This document shows positions 52,002-60,322 of a DNA stretch of 64,000 bases, one piece after another. The notes under the pieces were generated by a model that searched no databases, was not told the origin of the DNA, and was given only the letters and a program-made list of their open reading frames with translations. Position 1 is the first letter of the stretch, and each line of letters starts with the position of its first letter. Both the position numbers and the translations under genes were made by a program. The stretch comes from Acidobacteriota bacterium (lineage in GTDB: Bacteria; Acidobacteriota; Thermoanaerobaculia; Gp7-AA8), in NCBI GenBank assembly GCA_003223645.1, contig QHVT01000026.1:46701-110700 (forward strand). The letters run 5' to 3'.

Positions 52002-54854
52002 ATGCGCCGGACTTTGACTGTCCTGTTGGTGCTGCTCGTGATGTGTGCCGTCGGCATGCCCGCCGAGGCGAAGCACGGCCGTAAACCGAAGCGGATGAAG
52101 CAGCCGGCGCCGCCGGGATCGCGGCGGGCCAAGGGGGACGAGGCGGTGCAGGAGCGTAGAGAGCGCGAGCATCGCGAAGAGTGGATTCGCTTCATGCTCG
52201 GCGACGAGCAGGGCCGGATCCCGCCCGATGGTCTGGCGCGCGCGCTCGAGCAGCGCAACGCGCTGGTGCGGGGCGGCGGCCGGCCGGGGCAACTCGCTCC
52301 GCAACGCGCCGGAACGCCCGCCAGCCCCGCGGGCTGGACGAGCCTCAACGGCTACGAGCATTCCGTCGGACGGGTCAACGACCTCCTGATCCACCCCACC
52401 TCGACGAACACGATGTGGGCCGCCACCGACGGCGGCGGGATCTGGAAGACCACCGACAGCGGCACGACCTGGCAGGCCTCGAACGACTTCCTGTCGTCGC
52501 TCTCCATTTCGTCGCTGGCCATGCGGCCCGGCGATCCCTCGACCATCTATGCCGCCACGGGACCGCAGGGGTCGCACACCGGCCTTCCCGGCGTCGGCAT
52601 CTACAAGTCGATCGACGGCGGAACGAACTGGTCGCTGCTCGCGGCGACGTCGCCGGCCACGAACGTCGACTTCACCCTGGTCTTTCAGCTCGCCATCCAC
52701 CCGACCGATTCGAACACGGTGCTGGCGGCGACGCTCGGCGGGGCCTACATCACCGTCAACGGCGGCGGCATCTGGACGAAGATCACCACGACCCGCGCGA
52801 ACAGCGTCGCCATCCATCCCGCGAACGCAAATCTCCGCGCCATCGGCATGCATGACGGCACGGTGAAGGTCGCGACCGACGGCTCCACCTACAACACCTA
52901 CACCATCGCCGCCTCCACCGCGAGCTACACCCGCATCGCGTTCGCGCCGTCGAACCAGAGCATCCTGTACGCGCTGTCGCTCGACAACTCCTTCAACACC
53001 ACGCTCCAGCGCTCGGCGACGGGAGGCACGTCGTGGTCGCCGATCACGCCGCCCTCGAACTTTTTTGCCGGGACCCTCTTCTACACCGGCGGTCTGTGGG
53101 TCGATCCGGCCAATGCCAACCACCTCGCCGTCTCGGAGTTGGCGCTGGCCATCACGAACGACGCCTCGGTGCCCTCGCCGACCTGGACCAAGTCGAATTT
53201 CGGGTGGGCCGACTCCCACGGCATCGTCGGCGATCCCGGCTACAACGGCACCAGCAACAAGAAGGGCTACTTCTTCGACGACGGCGGCCTCTATCGCTGG
53301 ACCGACATCGACACCATGTTCACCACGCCTCCAGCGTATCTCTCCGTCAACGGCATCGTGGTGACGGAGGTGAACACGGCGGCGGGGAGGGGCGGGAACG
53401 TCATCTTCGGGGCCCAGGACGTCGCCTCGCGCTACTACCGCACGACGATGAGCGACCCCACGCAGCGCTGGCGGTTCGCGACTCTCGGCGGGCACGACGG
53501 CTCGACGACCGCCGCCGACTCCACGAATCCGCTGATCCTCTACGGCTCGACGCAGGCCCTCGGCATTCACCGCAGCACCGACGGCGGCGTGACGAACGGT
53601 TTCATCTGCCAGGGCATCACCGACATCAGCTGCGGCGGCTACACCGGCAACTCCATGTTCGTCGCCCCGTTCGTGCTCGACCCGAACAACCAGAGCCGGA
53701 TGCTGGCCGGCGCGGCGTCGCTGTGGCGCTCCAACAACGTCGCCGCCGGCTCACCCCCCACCTGGACGGCGATTCACAGCGGCGTCGGGAGCGTCGTCAC
53801 CGCGATCGCCGTCGCCCCGACCGACTCGAACGTGATCTGGGTGGCCTACAACAACGGCAACGTCTACAAGACCGCCAACGGCACCGACGCGACGCCGACG
53901 TGGACGCCGGTCGCCAACGTGCCGGTGGGCAACAAGCTGCGCATCTTCATCGACCGCACCAACGCCCAGCGCGTCTACATCGGGATGGCGGGCTTCTTTG
54001 CCAATCGCCTGGTGACCACGCCCGACGGCGGCGGCAGCTGGGCGAACGTGAGCGGCCTCCCGTCCGCCAGCGTCTTCGCCATCCAGCAGCATCCGACCGT
54101 CGCTTCCTGGCTTTACGTCGGCACCGCCGTCGGTCTCTTCGCCAGCGAGGACAGCGGCGCGACCTGGAGCGCCACGAACGAGGGCCCCGCCAGCGTGCAG
54201 GTGCGGGACCTCAACTGGTACTCCGATTCCCCCGCCGTCCTGCTCGTGTCCACGTACGGCCGCGGGGTATGGAAGGCGACGTTGTCGGCGCTGGCCGCAC
54301 CGGCGTCCCTCCTGGCCACGGCCACCAGCACCACCTCCGTCAACGTCAACTGGAACACCGTCGTCGGCGCCACCGGCTACGAAGTTCTGCGCAGCACGGA
54401 CGGAACGAGCTTCACCACTGCCGGGACGCCGGCCGCGCCGCCGTTTCCCGACTCGGGAAGAACCGCCAACACGTCCTATCTCTACAAAGTTCGCGCGACC
54501 GGTACGGGCGGACCGTCTCCGGACAGCAACCTCGATGCAGCGACGACGACGATCTTCACCGACGATCCCTTCACGACCGGGAGCACGGTGATCAAGGCCG
54601 CGCATCTGACCGAGATTCGCACCGCCGTGAACGCGATGCGTACGCTGGCCGGAATCGGTACGTTTTCGTTCGCCGATCCGAGTCCGTCCGGCGTCGGAGT
54701 GAAGGTCGTCCACATCACGGAATTGCGCACCGCCCTGAACGATGCGCGCGCCGCCCTCCTGCTCTCCTCACTCTCGTTCACGAACGCACTCACGTCCGGC
54801 GTCACGCCGGTGCGCGCCGTCGACTTCACCGAGGTGCGGAATGGGGTGAAATAG
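52002..54854 (+). CDS. Secreted BNR/sortilin-like beta-propeller protein with fibronectin-III domain
   Basis: 950 residues with GGAGGAAATC before ATG 52002 and a signal peptide (LTVLLVLLVMCAVGMPAEA). A charged pro-region (~25-110) precedes ten or more BNR/VPS10-type propeller repeats with the Asp-box-like S/T-x-D-G/S-G-x-T-W motif (TDGGGIWKTTDSGTTW, SIDGGTNW, TPDGGGSWANV, SEDSGATW). A fibronectin-III domain (~765-850: VNVNWNTVVGATGYEVLRS) and a short repeated C-terminal module (KAAHLTEIRTAVNAMR.., KVVHITELRTALNDAR.., RAVDFTEVRNG) follow. The module L-T-E-[IV]-R-x-A-[VL]-N may be a dockerin-like or sorting helix. Family members are glycan- or protein-binding exoproteins; catalytic residues of sialidases are not evident. 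Confidence 0.82.
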   Translation: MRRTLTVLLVLLVMCAVGMPAEAKHGRKPKRMKQPAPPGSRRAKGDEAVQERREREHREEWIRFMLGDEQGRIPPDGLARALEQRNALVRGGGRPGQLAPQRAGTPASPAGWTSLNGYEHSVGRVNDLLIHPTSTNTMWAATDGGGIWKTTDSGTTWQASNDFLSSLSISSLAMRPGDPSTIYAATGPQGSHTGLPGVGIYKSIDGGTNWSLLAATSPATNVDFTLVFQLAIHPTDSNTVLAATLGGAYITVNGGGIWTKITTTRANSVAIHPANANLRAIGMHDGTVKVATDGSTYNTYTIAASTASYTRIAFAPSNQSILYALSLDNSFNTTLQRSATGGTSWSPITPPSNFFAGTLFYTGGLWVDPANANHLAVSELALAITNDASVPSPTWTKSNFGWADSHGIVGDPGYNGTSNKKGYFFDDGGLYRWTDIDTMFTTPPAYLSVNGIVVTEVNTAAGRGGNVIFGAQDVASRYYRTTMSDPTQRWRFATLGGHDGSTTAADSTNPLILYGSTQALGIHRSTDGGVTNGFICQGITDISCGGYTGNSMFVAPFVLDPNNQSRMLAGAASLWRSNNVAAGSPPTWTAIHSGVGSVVTAIAVAPTDSNVIWVAYNNGNVYKTANGTDATPTWTPVANVPVGNKLRIFIDRTNAQRVYIGMAGFFANRLVTTPDGGGSWANVSGLPSASVFAIQQHPTVASWLYVGTAVGLFASEDSGATWSATNEGPASVQVRDLNWYSDSPAVLLVSTYGRGVWKATLSALAAPASLLATATSTTSVNVNWNTVVGATGYEVLRSTDGTSFTTAGTPAAPPFPDSGRTANTSYLYKVRATGTGGPSPDSNLDAATTTIFTDDPFTTGSTVIKAAHLTEIRTAVNAMRTLAGIGTFSFADPSPSGVGVKVVHITELRTALNDARAALLLSSLSFTNALTSGVTPVRAVDFTEVRNGVK

Positions 54855-55347
54855 GGGAGCGGGAAAGACGGTCGTCATCGGTCCACCTGCGACAAAGGCG
54901 TTCGATCATTCGTCGCCGCTCCACCAGCTCTGGATGACGGTGGAGCGGCGGGCTTTAGCCTGACCGGCCGAATGGAGGTTTCAACATGTCGGATGTCAGG
55001 CCGCACCCCGAGATCCCGCTGTGGAATCTCTTAAGTTAAAACGGTTGCAGCTAGGCTGCCGGGCCAGCGCCGGGCCGTGTCGGCTTCTGTCTCGAGTTGG
55101 GTCCAGCGCGTACAATGATCGAACAAACAAAGCTGCCCGGGTAGGCCGCATCGTAGCCTCAAGCGACGGTACCAGTGACGAGTAGAGGCGGAAGAACGCC
55201 ACAATTTCGTCGGCTGAAAACTCGACCTTGTCGCCGGCAAACTGTTCCGCGAATCTGCCGGCCATGACTCCAGGTACTGGCTGCATCGGAGCTTATGTGG
55301 CCATCTCGTGAAAGGAGGCTATGGGCGAACGCCGCATACACCACACC
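54855..55347. other. Intergenic region, start of an accessory island
   Basis: 490 bases without a convincing gene. It contains GGAGCGGCGGGCTTTAGCC-like repeat sequence near 54943-54960 and one copy of a 44-base repeat (55058-55101). A minus-strand frame (54996-55286) has a gene-like stretch, AGRFAEQFAGDKVEFSADEIVAFFRLYSSLVP, but its downstream part runs into the repeat; it may be a truncated remnant. Confidence 0.5.
55058..55101. repeat. 44-base repeat flanking the small-gene pair (second copy 55957-56000)
   Basis: The sequence GGGCCAGCGCCGGGCCGTGT followed by CGGCTTCTGTCTCGAGTTGGG recurs at 55957-56000 with two differences in this stretch, in the same orientation. The two copies bracket the small genes at 55348-55817, resembling a gene cassette bounded by repeats. 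Confidence 0.75.
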
Positions 55348-55581
55348 TTACGAGTGCGTCATGTCGAGGATCGCTTCCTCTATATTGTGCGGCAGCTGAA
55401 TCGAAAGAAACCAGTCCCTGGGATAGAGGTAATCCTCACCCTCTTCGTCGATAACCCGGATCATGTTGTGCTTGGCCGCGGTCAGATCTTCGAGGACTTC
55501 GTAGATCTTGCGTAGCTCAAGTGACTCCTCATGCTCCTCGTTTCGCACGCAAACTGCGAACTGCCTGACGATTTCGCTCAT
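55348..55581 (-). CDS. Conserved small protein of unknown function (downstream partner)
   Basis: 77 residues: MSEIVRQFAVCVRNEEHEESLELRKIYEVLEDLTAAKHNMIRVIDEEGEDYLYPRDWFLSIQLP. The F-x-V-C-V-x-N..S-L-E-x-R-K-I-Y..I-R-V-I-D-E-x-G-E-D-Y-L-Y-P pattern is a widely distributed small SH3-like protein family. I know of no assigned function. It overlaps the preceding gene by four bases (ATGA), so the two are co-translated and probably act together. Confidence 0.7.
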   Translation of the reverse strand: MSEIVRQFAVCVRNEEHEESLELRKIYEVLEDLTAAKHNMIRVIDEEGEDYLYPRDWFLSIQLPHNIEEAILDMTHS

Positions 55582-55817
55582 ACCTGCTCAATCAGTCGTT
55601 TGATCTTCATTCTGCGCTTGCCGATGCCGTGCGCTTCAAACCAATGGACTTCGGCTTCAGTAATCGTACCATCCTCTAGCCGCACAGTTGCTAACCCTTT
55701 CATTTTGCGCCAGTTGGCGCGTCCGTAGAGACGAACCAGCCGAGATAGGATGTGAATGCCGTGTCCCGAGGCGATGATCTCGGTCGCGCGAATGTCGCTG
55801 ACGATCTCGAATCTCAC
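55578..55817 (-). CDS. Conserved small protein of unknown function (upstream partner)
   Basis: 79 residues from GTG 55817: VRFEIVSDIRATEIIASGHGIHILSRLVRLYGRANWRKMKGLATVRLEDGTITEAEVHWFEAHGIGKRRMKIKRLIEQV. The R-L-x-x-x-Y-G-x-x-x-W-R-K-x-K-G and E-V-H-W-[FY]-E-A-H-G-I-G motifs are shared by a common small basic protein family usually paired with the downstream gene. An ATG at 55856 or 55931 would extend the N-terminus. The basic C-terminus could bind nucleic acid. Two-gene layout and mobility resemble toxin-antitoxin loci, but there is no direct evidence for that role. Confidence 0.65.
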   Translation of the reverse strand: MRFEIVSDIRATEIIASGHGIHILSRLVRLYGRANWRKMKGLATVRLEDGTITEAEVHWFEAHGIGKRRMKIKRLIEQV

Positions 55818-56009
55818 GCGTGGAACGATACCGCGTTCTTGGTGCGCCAGGTCCATTCCTTCGGTTTTTCTCTCGAGCCGGAAACGATAAGGTTCGTTGC
55901 ATCGGGCTAACGGCTTGAGCCTAAGCTGCACGGCCAGGGCCCACGTGCCGAAGCCGACCGGGCCAGCGCCTGGCCGTGTCGGCTTCTGGCTCGAGTTGGG
56001 CGGCCATGA

Positions 56010-56909
56010 TTAATCGCGCAGATGCTCGGCGGGCTTGAGAGGGATTCGCCTTCGAATGCGCCGGAGCCGCGCCAAGGCAACGGTAGTTGCTGTCGTGCCC
56101 AGCCCCAGAACGAATATTGCGAAGGCTATTTGCCAGCTCGAGCCATCATCCACACCCAACACCGAATTTCGGACCGCGTTCGCAAAGATACCAGCGGCGA
56201 GAGCTACATACAGAAGCGCGAAAACTCTACTCTCATGCGTTTTGGCAGAGTAGGCCAGCCCGCTAAGAATGAACGAGCAAGATAGAGATACCCAGTTGTT
56301 CTCGAGAAGGGCCACTCCCGCGCATAACGAGGCAACGAAGTATGAAAACGCTGCCAAGAAGGCAAGGCGATCGGTGTGATGGAATATCGCTATCTCGATC
56401 TCATTTCGAAGACGCTCCATATCAGCGGTGCCGAGGAACTGCGGCGCCGGTTGCACGAATGCTGTTGCCTTATCAGAGGAATCGGGGAGTTGATCGAGGC
56501 TACTCTGACTTGCCGCCCACCGCGACGCCACGATTGGTGCATCCGCAAGATACTTTGCATGCCAGTAGTACTCGACAGCAGAAATGCACATAGGTCCCAG
56601 AATGACGGCGACAAGAGCCGTGAAAAACAAGCCGTCACTTTGTGACGCCGACGACGCTGCTATAAGACCTGCGACACTGCCGACATAGAAGATCAACAAA
56701 ACTAACGCTCTGGCAGGGCGGGCGACGAGAAAAATTACGAGGCCATTGACGAGTAGACTTGCAAACAGCACGGTCACCATTCGGCGTAGCGACCAGGGCG
56801 GTCCCGAATATGCGCCGCATTGGCGACATTGCGTTGCGAGACCCACGAAGTGGTCCCACCAGGTAACGCGAACGTCAGCAAGACAGTACGGGCATGCCTC
56901 GAATGCCAT
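56010..56909 (-). CDS. Zinc-ribbon multi-pass membrane protein
   Basis: 299 residues from ATG 56909. The N-terminus is a zinc ribbon (CPYCLADV..CRQCGAY). Membrane segments lie at ~45-62, 66-86 and 90-112, then a soluble loop (~125-185), then four more segments (~190-275) and a basic C-terminus (RLRRIRRRIPLKPAEHLRD). Codons are less GC-biased than in the neighbouring regions. I do not recognise the family. It lies downstream of a SIR2-domain gene on the same strand with a ~317-base gap, so an operon is not certain. Confidence 0.6.
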   Translation of the reverse strand: MAFEACPYCLADVRVTWWDHFVGLATQCRQCGAYSGPPWSLRRMVTVLFASLLVNGLVIFLVARPARALVLLIFYVGSVAGLIAASSASQSDGLFFTALVAVILGPMCISAVEYYWHAKYLADAPIVASRWAASQSSLDQLPDSSDKATAFVQPAPQFLGTADMERLRNEIEIAIFHHTDRLAFLAAFSYFVASLCAGVALLENNWVSLSCSFILSGLAYSAKTHESRVFALLYVALAAGIFANAVRNSVLGVDDGSSWQIAFAIFVLGLGTTATTVALARLRRIRRRIPLKPAEHLRD

Positions 56910-57226
56910 GAGCAAAGGGTATGCTGCTGGGTGTCCGACGCGCAAGACGAAGCCTTTAAGGGCTGGGCAGTAACGAGATTTACCGACTTGCGTTCGAGTC
57001 CGCTGGCAGAGAAAGCACGACCCGTCGCAGGCCGTGTCCCTGCGTGATCGAAGATCAGCCCATCGTATCGACAGAGTATGTTCGTACGAATTGAATCAGC
57101 GGCTGACGCTCCGCGTATTGGCAGATCAGCGCACGAAAGCAACCGTCAAGCGATTCCCGAGCGCCACCGGGCGTAACCTATGTTCTCGGTCTGTTTGTCA
57201 CCCATCTTCTCGGCCGTACGCTCGAG
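56910..57226. other. Intergenic region between the SIR2 and zinc-ribbon genes
   Basis: 317 bases of lower-GC sequence with no convincing open frame, hairpin or terminator recognised. It may hold the promoter for the zinc-ribbon gene or a decayed gene. Confidence 0.4.
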
Positions 57227-58276
57227 TCAGGCGCCGCGATTCGAAGCGATCAATGCATTCAGGATACGTGATATGGCGACTATGCTCTCGCTGAACGACG
57301 ATTTTAGGTGCATTACCCGTTCTTGCGGATAAGGTACGCCCGGGAGAGACTCCGCCGGATCAATTATGTACAGTTTGGCGTAGGAGGACGTGAAACGGCT
57401 TAGGATTTGGTTGATATAGTCGTCACGAAAGGCAAAACCTATGAATATGATCGCCGACGCTTTTGCAACTGCACCAGCGAGGTAATGATGAAATAGTGCA
57501 AATGGTTCCACTGCAGGTGTGCCTTTAAAGCCTGGATACAGAATAACTTGCTTCTCGTGTGATCCTTTATAGAGTGGATCACCCACGAAGATTCCCTGTG
57601 ACCCACGACTCCAATCGACCGAACCATGCAACTTTGTTAAAAGACCCACAGGTCGAGGCAGCTCTTGAACACCACGCGCCCAGAGAGACTCATCAAGCAA
57701 TGGGTAGACGCCAGAGCCGCGACCTGTCTGTATCTGCTGTTGGATAGAGTTGTCCTCTTTAAGGATCTGTAGCGCTACTTCGATATTGATGTCGTAATTC
57801 GTTGTAAACAGCTCAATCGGCTGGCGTGATCCGAGTAAGGGGCGCAGCAAGGCGAGCCAGTTTGTCTCAAGCTCGTATTTTTCTGGCGGCCGAGCGTAGA
57901 AATCATAAACGCGCGCGTTGATGTGATCCACCAACGCTGAAACTTTCTGCCGGATGGTTGGGGCAGGGTCTAACAGGTTACTGAGATTCGCAGATACTCC
58001 AAGTCGGTCACCTCGAAGAAACCAGCCGGGTACACTTCGCGCGTCCGCTGCCTGCCCGATGAAAGCGTCTAGTTCGCGAAGTACCCACAGAATCCGCTCA
58101 ACGTCGACCGTTTCCGTCTTTTCCGAGTTGGATGTGAGATATTCGAGGACCCGCTTGAAGATCGCTTGACTCTTGATAGTTTCAGGTAGTCGCTCAAAAA
58201 ACTCGACGGTGGCTGGGTATTCGCGTGGGTTGACCGCCTTTGAAGCGCCGGCACCCGCGAAAATCACAATCGTCAT
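57227..58276 (-). CDS. SIR2-domain protein, candidate NAD-dependent defence effector
   Basis: 349 residues from ATG 58276 (MTIVIFAGAGASKAVNP). SIR2 motifs are in order: NAD-binding G-A-G-A-S (8-12), T-T-N-Y-D (158-162), matching the sirtuin T-Q-N-I-D with catalytic Asn/Asp, K-L-H-G-S (215-219), with the catalytic His217, and IFIGFAFRDDYIN (277-289) at the end of the Rossmann fold. The zinc module of deacetylase sirtuins is absent, as in bacterial SIR2-like effectors of anti-phage systems that deplete NAD+. No known partner gene (Argonaute, STAND, ThsB) is adjacent, so its system is unidentified. The longer frame to 58384 is unlikely. Confidence 0.85.
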   Translation of the reverse strand: MTIVIFAGAGASKAVNPREYPATVEFFERLPETIKSQAIFKRVLEYLTSNSEKTETVDVERILWVLRELDAFIGQAADARSVPGWFLRGDRLGVSANLSNLLDPAPTIRQKVSALVDHINARVYDFYARPPEKYELETNWLALLRPLLGSRQPIELFTTNYDINIEVALQILKEDNSIQQQIQTGRGSGVYPLLDESLWARGVQELPRPVGLLTKLHGSVDWSRGSQGIFVGDPLYKGSHEKQVILYPGFKGTPAVEPFALFHHYLAGAVAKASAIIFIGFAFRDDYINQILSRFTSSYAKLYIIDPAESLPGVPYPQERVMHLKSSFSESIVAISRILNALIASNRGA

Positions 58277-58825
58277 ACTAGGGATTACGATAGCATAGGG
58301 CCGCGCTGCCATGTAGCGTTCTTGTGTGCGCCTAACTCTGGAATACACTGTTTGACGGGCACTGTCGCCTCCTTCCATTCCCATTCGAGTTCAGCCTATT
58401 TCAATGAATTTCCGACGATTGGGACTCGAGCCCCCGGAGCTGCAGCGTCTTCCGACGCGTCGCGTGACTCCTGCGAAGTACTTCGCTCCCACCTACAACG
58501 ATCGAGCTTCCACGCAAAGGCATGAAGCCCAACACGAATGCTATCGGTCTCCGAAGCGAAGCGTTTGCTTTTCCTGCGGGCCGAAATTGCGTGCGTGCGG
58601 ACGATCGGCGGGCTGAGGGGGCGGCTTAGGGGTCATTGGCTTTAGCCCGCCCGAAAGACTCGGCGGGCAAAGCCGTCAGGGGGCGAGGGGCGACTTAAAG
58701 AGTGCGTCGAATTTGTGGCCCTTCGCCCCGCTTGCGGGGAGAAGGTGGCCGAAGGCCGGATGAGGGGCCGTGATTCCTTAAGTGAAGGCCATTGGCGGCA
58801 ACCCATCGCTCCACATCACAGTCTC
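58277..58825. repeat. Intergenic region with dispersed repeats
   Basis: 549 bases with no convincing gene. 58610-58680 contains GGCTTTAGCCCGCCCGAAAG / CGGCGGGCAAAGCC palindromic sequence, and 58717-58770 the widespread CTTCGCCCCGCTTGCGGGG / AGAAGGTGGCCGAAGGCC-type repeat known from many genomes. Near 58415-58435 a GGGACTCGAGCCCCC stretch resembles a tRNA T-arm but no tRNA can be folded around it. Confidence 0.6.
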
Positions 58826-59686
58826 TCACGGCGAGTGAGTCAGCTGCGTCAATCCGCTCCCATCCGCGTTGATCGTCCACACCTCGAGCTTTCCGCTCCG
58901 ATTGCTCGTGAACGCGATTCGTTTTCCGTCGGGAAACCACGCCGGCAATTCGTCGATGTACGGCTCGTCGTGCGGCGCCAGTTGCTTCGCGGTTCCGTCG
59001 GCGAGGTTGACGATCCAGATGTGTGCACGGTCTTTCGTGTCGGCTTGGATCGCGATGCGCGTGCTGTCGTATGACCAGGCGGGGCTCTGCGCGTGTTCGG
59101 TGAAGTGGGTGAGTCGCTGGACGTTGGAGCCGTCGGCGTTCATGAGGAAGATGTTGACGTCGTCCTTCGTCGGGTTGGCGGTGAACGCGATTCGCTGTCC
59201 GTCCGGTGACCAGCGGGGGCTCCAGATGACGGACTTGCCGTCGCTGAGTTGGCGCACGTTTGCGTCGTGGACGTCCGACTCCATCAACTGCACGGCGGTC
59301 CAGGTGCCGAGGGCCCATAAGACGCGCTTGCCGTCGCTGGAGATGCGCGCGCCGCGGCCAGGGACCTGGCCGATCTCGCTCACGGTCCGTTTCTTCATGT
59401 CGATCGCGTAGATGTGGGAGAGATCTTTGTTCGAGACGAAGAAGCGCAGCGTCTTGCCGTTCGGCGACCAGACAGGCGGTCCTTTCTTGTCGGCGGTTTT
59501 CGTGAGCTGCACGGCGTGACTGCCGTCGGCATCCATCACGTAGATGTTCTCGTTGCCGTCGCGATCGGAAACGAACGCGATTCGTTTTCCGTCGGGTGAG
59601 ACGGCGGGATTGGTGTTGTCGGCGAACGCGGTGAGCGAGATGGCCGCGAGGAGTGCCGCGATGATCCAGCGCATGAACGCCAGCAT
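58826..59686 (-). CDS. TolB-like WD40/PD40 beta-propeller protein, exported
   Basis: 286 residues from ATG 59686 (59674 also possible) with a signal peptide (MRWIIAALLAAISLTAFA). About six PD40 repeats follow, each with S-P-D-G-K-R-I-A-F/W-S-P-[DN]-G turns and D-A-D-G-S..Q-L-T ends: AVSPDGKRIAFVSDRDG, VWSPNGKTLRFF, RISSDGKRVLW, RWSPDGQRIAFTAN, AWFPDGKRIAFTSN. It is related to the TolB propeller but lacks its N-terminal domain and tol-pal neighbours, so it is probably a stand-alone periplasmic propeller. Confidence 0.85.
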   Translation of the reverse strand: MLAFMRWIIAALLAAISLTAFADNTNPAVSPDGKRIAFVSDRDGNENIYVMDADGSHAVQLTKTADKKGPPVWSPNGKTLRFFVSNKDLSHIYAIDMKKRTVSEIGQVPGRGARISSDGKRVLWALGTWTAVQLMESDVHDANVRQLSDGKSVIWSPRWSPDGQRIAFTANPTKDDVNIFLMNADGSNVQRLTHFTEHAQSPAWSYDSTRIAIQADTKDRAHIWIVNLADGTAKQLAPHDEPYIDELPAWFPDGKRIAFTSNRSGKLEVWTINADGSGLTQLTHSP

Positions 59687-59782
59687 GCAATGCAAATAGT
59701 GGCGTGAGGTGTCAGAAAGTGACGAGCAGGAGAGCGAATGGTGACGAGCTGCGGCTAACCGCGCCGCCGCGGCGGCCGTCGA

Positions 59783-60289
59783 ATGGTCATGCGACTCTTC
59801 TTCATCCTCCTTTTCGCGACCGCGGCCGTGGGCAGTCCGCGAGACGCCTACGTCATTTCCATCGGCAACTATTCGACGATCAGCGGCGCCAGCGTCCGCG
59901 ACATCGAGGCTGCAGTCAAACGCATCCCGAACAAGGGGATCTGGGTGCGGCGTGACGGGCGCGAGTACGTCATCGTCGACGAGAAGACGCAGCGGCAGAC
60001 GCTGGCGGTGTTCTCGCCGCAGATGGCGCTGCAGCCGGAGCAGCGGGCCGTCGGCCGCGAGGAGTCGCGGCTCGATGACCAGATCGATGAGCTCCAGGAT
60101 CAAGATCACCGGACCGCGGCCGAGGAGCAACGGCTGTCCGAGCTCCGCGCGCGAATGAAGGTGGTTGCGCGGCGCGAGCGTGAGCTCGACCAGAAAGAGC
60201 AAGAGCTGGAACGCGAGGCCGAACTGCGGTTCTGGATGCTCATCGATGACGCGATCCGCTCGGGCCTGGCCAAGCCTCTAACGCGGTAG
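59783..60289 (+). CDS. Secreted coiled-coil protein (paralogue of the next gene)
   Basis: 168 residues with a signal peptide (MRLFFILLFATAAVGSP; ATG 59783 or 59789). A small N-domain (AYVISIGNYSTISGASVRDIEAAVKRIPNKGIWVRRDGREYVIVDEKTQR) is followed by a coiled coil (residues ~80-150: QPEQRAVGREESRLDDQIDELQDQ.., ARRERELDQKEQELEREAEL). The motif D-G-[RK]-x-Y-V-[IV]-[VL]-D and the following helix match the downstream protein, so the two are tandem paralogues. Function unknown; related coiled-coil proteins sit near M56 sensor genes in other genomes, from memory only. Confidence 0.6.
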   Translation: MVMRLFFILLFATAAVGSPRDAYVISIGNYSTISGASVRDIEAAVKRIPNKGIWVRRDGREYVIVDEKTQRQTLAVFSPQMALQPEQRAVGREESRLDDQIDELQDQDHRTAAEEQRLSELRARMKVVARRERELDQKEQELEREAELRFWMLIDDAIRSGLAKPLTR

Positions 60290-60322
60290 CCGTCGCGGAC
60301 GTCGAAGAGAGATGAGGAGACG

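Noticed and set aside
55159..55344. Small minus-strand gene before the 55348 pair
   Set aside because: No ribosome-binding site, Arg/Cys-rich shadow composition; a competing frame (54996-55286) looks slightly more gene-like but runs into a repeat.
58410..58440. tRNA-like T-arm (GGGACTCGAGCCCCC)
   Set aside because: No acceptor, D or anticodon stems can be formed around it on either strand.
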